Of a DNA stretch of 64,000 bases, positions 61,640 to 64,000 are shown one piece after another. The notes under the pieces were generated by a model. That model worked only from the letters and a program-made list of their open reading frames with translations. It searched no databases and was not told the DNA's origin. This DNA comes from Actinacidiphila yeochonensis CN732. Lineage in GTDB: Bacteria > Actinomycetota > Actinomycetes > Streptomycetales > Streptomycetaceae. Made by a program: the position numbers and the translations under genes. The first letter of the stretch is position 1. Each line of letters begins with the position of its first letter. Where the stretch lies: NCBI RefSeq assembly GCF_000745345.1, contig NZ_JQNR01000003.1, forward strand, positions 620,001-684,000, in the 5' to 3' direction.

Positions 61640-62488
61640 GTGCTGCACAGCATTGGCAACCTGTTCAACTGGCCGTGGATCTACGTGCTGGTCGGCCTGT
61701 CCGTCCTGCTCGACGTCTTCCTGCCGGTACTGCCCAGCGGCGTGCTGGTGATCAGCGCGGCCACCGCGGGCTCCACCGGCGCCCGCGACGGGCTGCTGGA
61801 CATCGCGGTGCTGCTGGTCTGCGCGGCCACCGCCTCGTGCGCGGGCGACCTGCTCGCCTACCGCCTGGCCTGGCGCGGCGGCGACTGGTTCGACCGCCGG
61901 GTGGCCGGCTCCCGCCGACTGCGCGCCGCCCACGAACGGCTCGGCCAGGTGCTCAACCGCGGCGGCGGCACCCTCGTGGTGCTGGCCCGTTTCGCGCCCG
62001 CCGGGCGCAGCGTGGTGAGCCTGGGTGCCGGAGCGGCCCGCCGCCGCCCCCGCGAGTTCCTGCCGTGGTCCGCGCTGGCCGGCCTCTGCTGGGCGACCTA
62101 CAGCGTGGGCCTGGGCTGGGCCGGCGGCCGGTGGCTGGGCGCGAGCTGGTTCGGCACGGCGATGTCGTTCGTGGCACTGCTGGCCGCGGGCGCGTTCGCC
62201 GCCCTGGTCTTCCGGCGGGAGCGCCGCATGGCCATCGCCGCCGCGGGTACGGCCGTCCTGGCCGTACCGGCACCGGGAGCGCTCCTCACGGATGCCGCCG
62301 CCCTCATGGACACCGCTGCCGCCGCCGGAAGCACGGAGGACGTGCCGGGTACGACAAGGGCGGCGGGCACGATCGAGGAGCAGGCCGCCGCGGCCGCGCC
62401 CCTGACGACGGTGACGCCCGTCACCCAGATCGCCGCCGTCCCGCCGCAGCTGCCGCCGGAGCGCGGCCCCGTGGTCGAGGCGCTCTGA
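61640..62488 (+). CDS. DedA/VTT-domain membrane protein, 282 aa
   Basis: GTG 61640 after AGGAGGCG. Membrane segments include VLVGLSVLLDVFLPVLPSGV. The DedA signature region is LVVLARFAPAGRSVVSLGAG, followed by FLPWSALAGLCWATYSVGLG. The last 85 residues are an Ala/Thr/Pro-rich tail not found in short family members. DedA proteins are membrane transporters or flippases linked to envelope and lipid-carrier homeostasis. Confidence 0.9.
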   Translation: MLHSIGNLFNWPWIYVLVGLSVLLDVFLPVLPSGVLVISAATAGSTGARDGLLDIAVLLVCAATASCAGDLLAYRLAWRGGDWFDRRVAGSRRLRAAHERLGQVLNRGGGTLVVLARFAPAGRSVVSLGAGAARRRPREFLPWSALAGLCWATYSVGLGWAGGRWLGASWFGTAMSFVALLAAGAFAALVFRRERRMAIAAAGTAVLAVPAPGALLTDAAALMDTAAAAGSTEDVPGTTRAAGTIEEQAAAAAPLTTVTPVTQIAAVPPQLPPERGPVVEAL

Positions 62489-62897
62489 TCCAGCCGACGG
62501 CGGACCCGGCCTCAGCACTCAGCTGATCCGAGCAGCCGATCCACCGACCAGCCGATCGACCGATTCACCGACCAGCCGATCCACCAATGAAGCCGGACGG
62601 GCCCCGCGCCCGCTCCGGCTTCCGGCGTTTCAGGGGCCGGGGCAGGCGCTGCGGCGGGGACACGGTCGGAGCCCGGGATCGGAGTCCGGGAACGGTGGCC
62701 GGGAACGGAAGCCGGGATCGGAAGCCGGGAGAGGACCGCCGCCTCTTCGTACGGATCGTACGGACGTCGCAGCAGCCACTCTTGGGGCGCCGCTTTCCCG
62801 ATTCTCAAAAAGTATTCTCACTCGATCCGGCAATAGTCAGCACCCTGGGTGATGACAAGAATGGGCGCCGAACACCTCATGACGGGAAGGACAGCCC
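62489..62897. other. Intergenic region with two short repeat arrays
   Basis: Imperfect GACCAGCCGATC-type repeats lie at 62521-62590 and CCGGGAACGGAAG-type 12-bp repeats at 62665-62735. A lower-GC segment, TTCTCAAAAAGTATTCTCAC (62811-62830 region), precedes the eshA start and probably contains its promoter. No other gene is seen. Confidence 0.55.
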
Positions 62898-64000
62898 ATG
62901 TCGGTTGATGCGGGACAGGACACCGCACACGTCGATCCTCAGGACCAACGGGCGCGGACCAGTCTGGACACGGCCGCCGCACGCAACCTGGCGACCACCA
63001 CCAAGTCCGCTCCGCAGATGCAGGGCATCTCCTCGCGCTGGCTGTTGAAGGTGCTCCCGTGGGTGCAGGTCACCGCGGGCACCTACCGCGTCAACCGACG
63101 GCTCACCTACGCCGTCGGCGACGGCCGGGTCACCTTCGTGAAGACCGGCTCCGAGGTCAGGGTCATCCCGCAGGAGCTCGGCGAGATCGCCTCGTTGCGC
63201 TCGTTCGACGACGTGGCCGCGCTCACCGCCCTCGCCAACCGGTTCGTCCAGCGCGAGTACGGCCCCGGCGAGGTGCTGGCCGAGGCCGGCTCCCCGGCCG
63301 ACACGGTCTTCCTCATCGCCCACGGCAAGGTCGAGAAGATCGGCGAGGGCTCCTACGGCGAGCAGACCCGGCTGGGCGCGCTCGCCGACGGCGACCACTT
63401 CGGTGAGAGCGCCCTGCTCGGCGAGGGCACCTGGACGTTCACCGCGCGCGCCGCCGCCGCGACCACCGTGCTGGAGCTGCCCCGGGCCGCCCTCCAGTCG
63501 GTGCTGGAGACCACGCCGCCGCTGCGTGAGCACCTCGACGCCCAGCGGGCACTCCCCCAGCAGCGGGTCAACAAGCGCGGCGAGGCGGCCATCGAGCTGG
63601 CCTCGGGCCACTCCGGCGAGCCGCAGCTGCCCGCGACGTACGTCGACTACGAGCTGAACCCGCGCGAGTACGAGCTCAGCGTGGCCCAGACGGTGCTGCG
63701 CGTGCACACCCGCGTCGCGGACCTCTACAACGAGCCGATGAACCAGACCGAGCAGCAGCTCAAGCTCACCGTCGAGGCGCTGCGGGAGCGCCAGGAGCAC
63801 GAGCTGATCAACAACGCGGAGTTCGGGCTGCTCAACAACGCCGAGTACGAGCAGCGCATCCAGCCGCACTCCGGCCCGCCGCTGCCGGACGACCTGGACG
63901 AGCTGATCAGCCGCCGCCGCGGCACCCGCTACCTGCTCGCCCACCCGCGCACCATCGCCGCGTTCGGCCGCGAGTGCACCCGCGCGGGCATCTACCCGGA
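62898..64000 (+). CDS. eshA: EshA-type family 2B encapsulin shell protein, partial (C-terminus beyond right edge)
   Basis: ATG 62898 after GGGAAGG; 367 codons are visible without a stop. The N-terminal region (SLDTAAARNLATTTKSAPQM and SSRWLLKVLPWVQVTAGTYR) leads into HK97-type shell elements. An inserted cyclic-nucleotide-binding-like domain follows (EYGPGEVLAEAGSPADTVFL, GDHFGESALLGEG). The shell fold resumes with YELNPREYELSVAQTVLRVH and RHGT-like RRRGTRYLLAHPRT. This is the architecture of EshA and the family 2B encapsulins that enclose terpene-synthase cargo in Streptomyces. The cargo gene is not in the window. Confidence 0.9.
   Translation, partial: MSVDAGQDTAHVDPQDQRARTSLDTAAARNLATTTKSAPQMQGISSRWLLKVLPWVQVTAGTYRVNRRLTYAVGDGRVTFVKTGSEVRVIPQELGEIASLRSFDDVAALTALANRFVQREYGPGEVLAEAGSPADTVFLIAHGKVEKIGEGSYGEQTRLGALADGDHFGESALLGEGTWTFTARAAAATTVLELPRAALQSVLETTPPLREHLDAQRALPQQRVNKRGEAAIELASGHSGEPQLPATYVDYELNPREYELSVAQTVLRVHTRVADLYNEPMNQTEQQLKLTVEALRERQEHELINNAEFGLLNNAEYEQRIQPHSGPPLPDDLDELISRRRGTRYLLAHPRTIAAFGRECTRAGIYP

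Overview
The window is chromosomal DNA from a Streptomyces or very close relative. Nearly all third codon positions are G or C, GTG starts are common, and neighbouring genes often overlap by four bases (GTGA or ATGA). The gene content also fits: XRE/DUF397 pairs, an RsbW-like ATPase, a CU044_5270-type sigma partner, and an EshA-type encapsulin. I saw no tRNA, rRNA, transposase, cas gene or phage structural gene. Most lone genes are ordinary chromosomal ones mixed with accessory genes.

Layout, left to right. 1-4883: three unrecognised genes, a VapBC-like toxin-antitoxin pair, a tiny ORF and an orphan DesK-type sensor kinase. 4992-12998: envelope genes, then a leftward run (lipoprotein amidase, methyltransferase, alpha/alpha-toroid protein, second methyltransferase, GT4 glycosyltransferase) facing a KstR-like TetR regulator, with an exact KstR-type operator between them. 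13522-14682: XRE regulator plus DUF397 protein. 14882-20754: a five-gene ECF-transporter operon with four-base overlaps at every junction and two secreted membrane-anchored proteins at its head. 20885-24492: a signalling cluster of RsbW-like ATPase, serine-recombinase-like protein without its serine, XRE regulator and four tandem DUF397 paralogues. 24548-33720: small metabolic and efflux units, each with its own regulator (NmrA reductase/TetR, hydrolase, GNAT, MFS/amidohydrolase/IclR, MFS/TetR).

34075-35489 and 42217-43952 are two ECF sigma factor plus single-pass membrane partner modules. Between them lie a protein kinase, an amino-acid-type ABC transporter with a GNAT acetyltransferase, and a small secreted protein. 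The transporter is preceded by a 33-codon upstream ORF with seven cysteine codons and a strong ribosome-binding site, which points to cysteine-responsive attenuation and hence a sulphur-amino-acid substrate. 44273-49063 encodes a 1596-residue secreted repeat protein with three near-identical 372-bp C-terminal repeats. 49449-55541 holds an epoxide hydrolase, MFS and DoxX proteins, a broken methyltransferase, and a DHA2 exporter fused to a winged-helix domain but frameshifted near its N-terminus. Solitary type I-E CRISPR-repeat-like sequences lie in this part. 55768-62488 carries a peptidoglycan-binding protein, DUF4230, a hypothetical, a HAD phosphatase, a GDT1/TMEM165 manganese-type transporter behind a candidate yybP-ykoY riboswitch, and a DedA protein. 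The right edge cuts an eshA-type family 2B encapsulin shell gene.

The strongest leads are the poly-cysteine upstream ORF with the sulphur transporter/acetyltransferase operon, the KstR-type control of a glycosyltransferase/methyltransferase/toroid operon, the riboswitch-like leader, and the encapsulin locus entering at the right edge. All family calls were made by eye from motifs; no database was searched.
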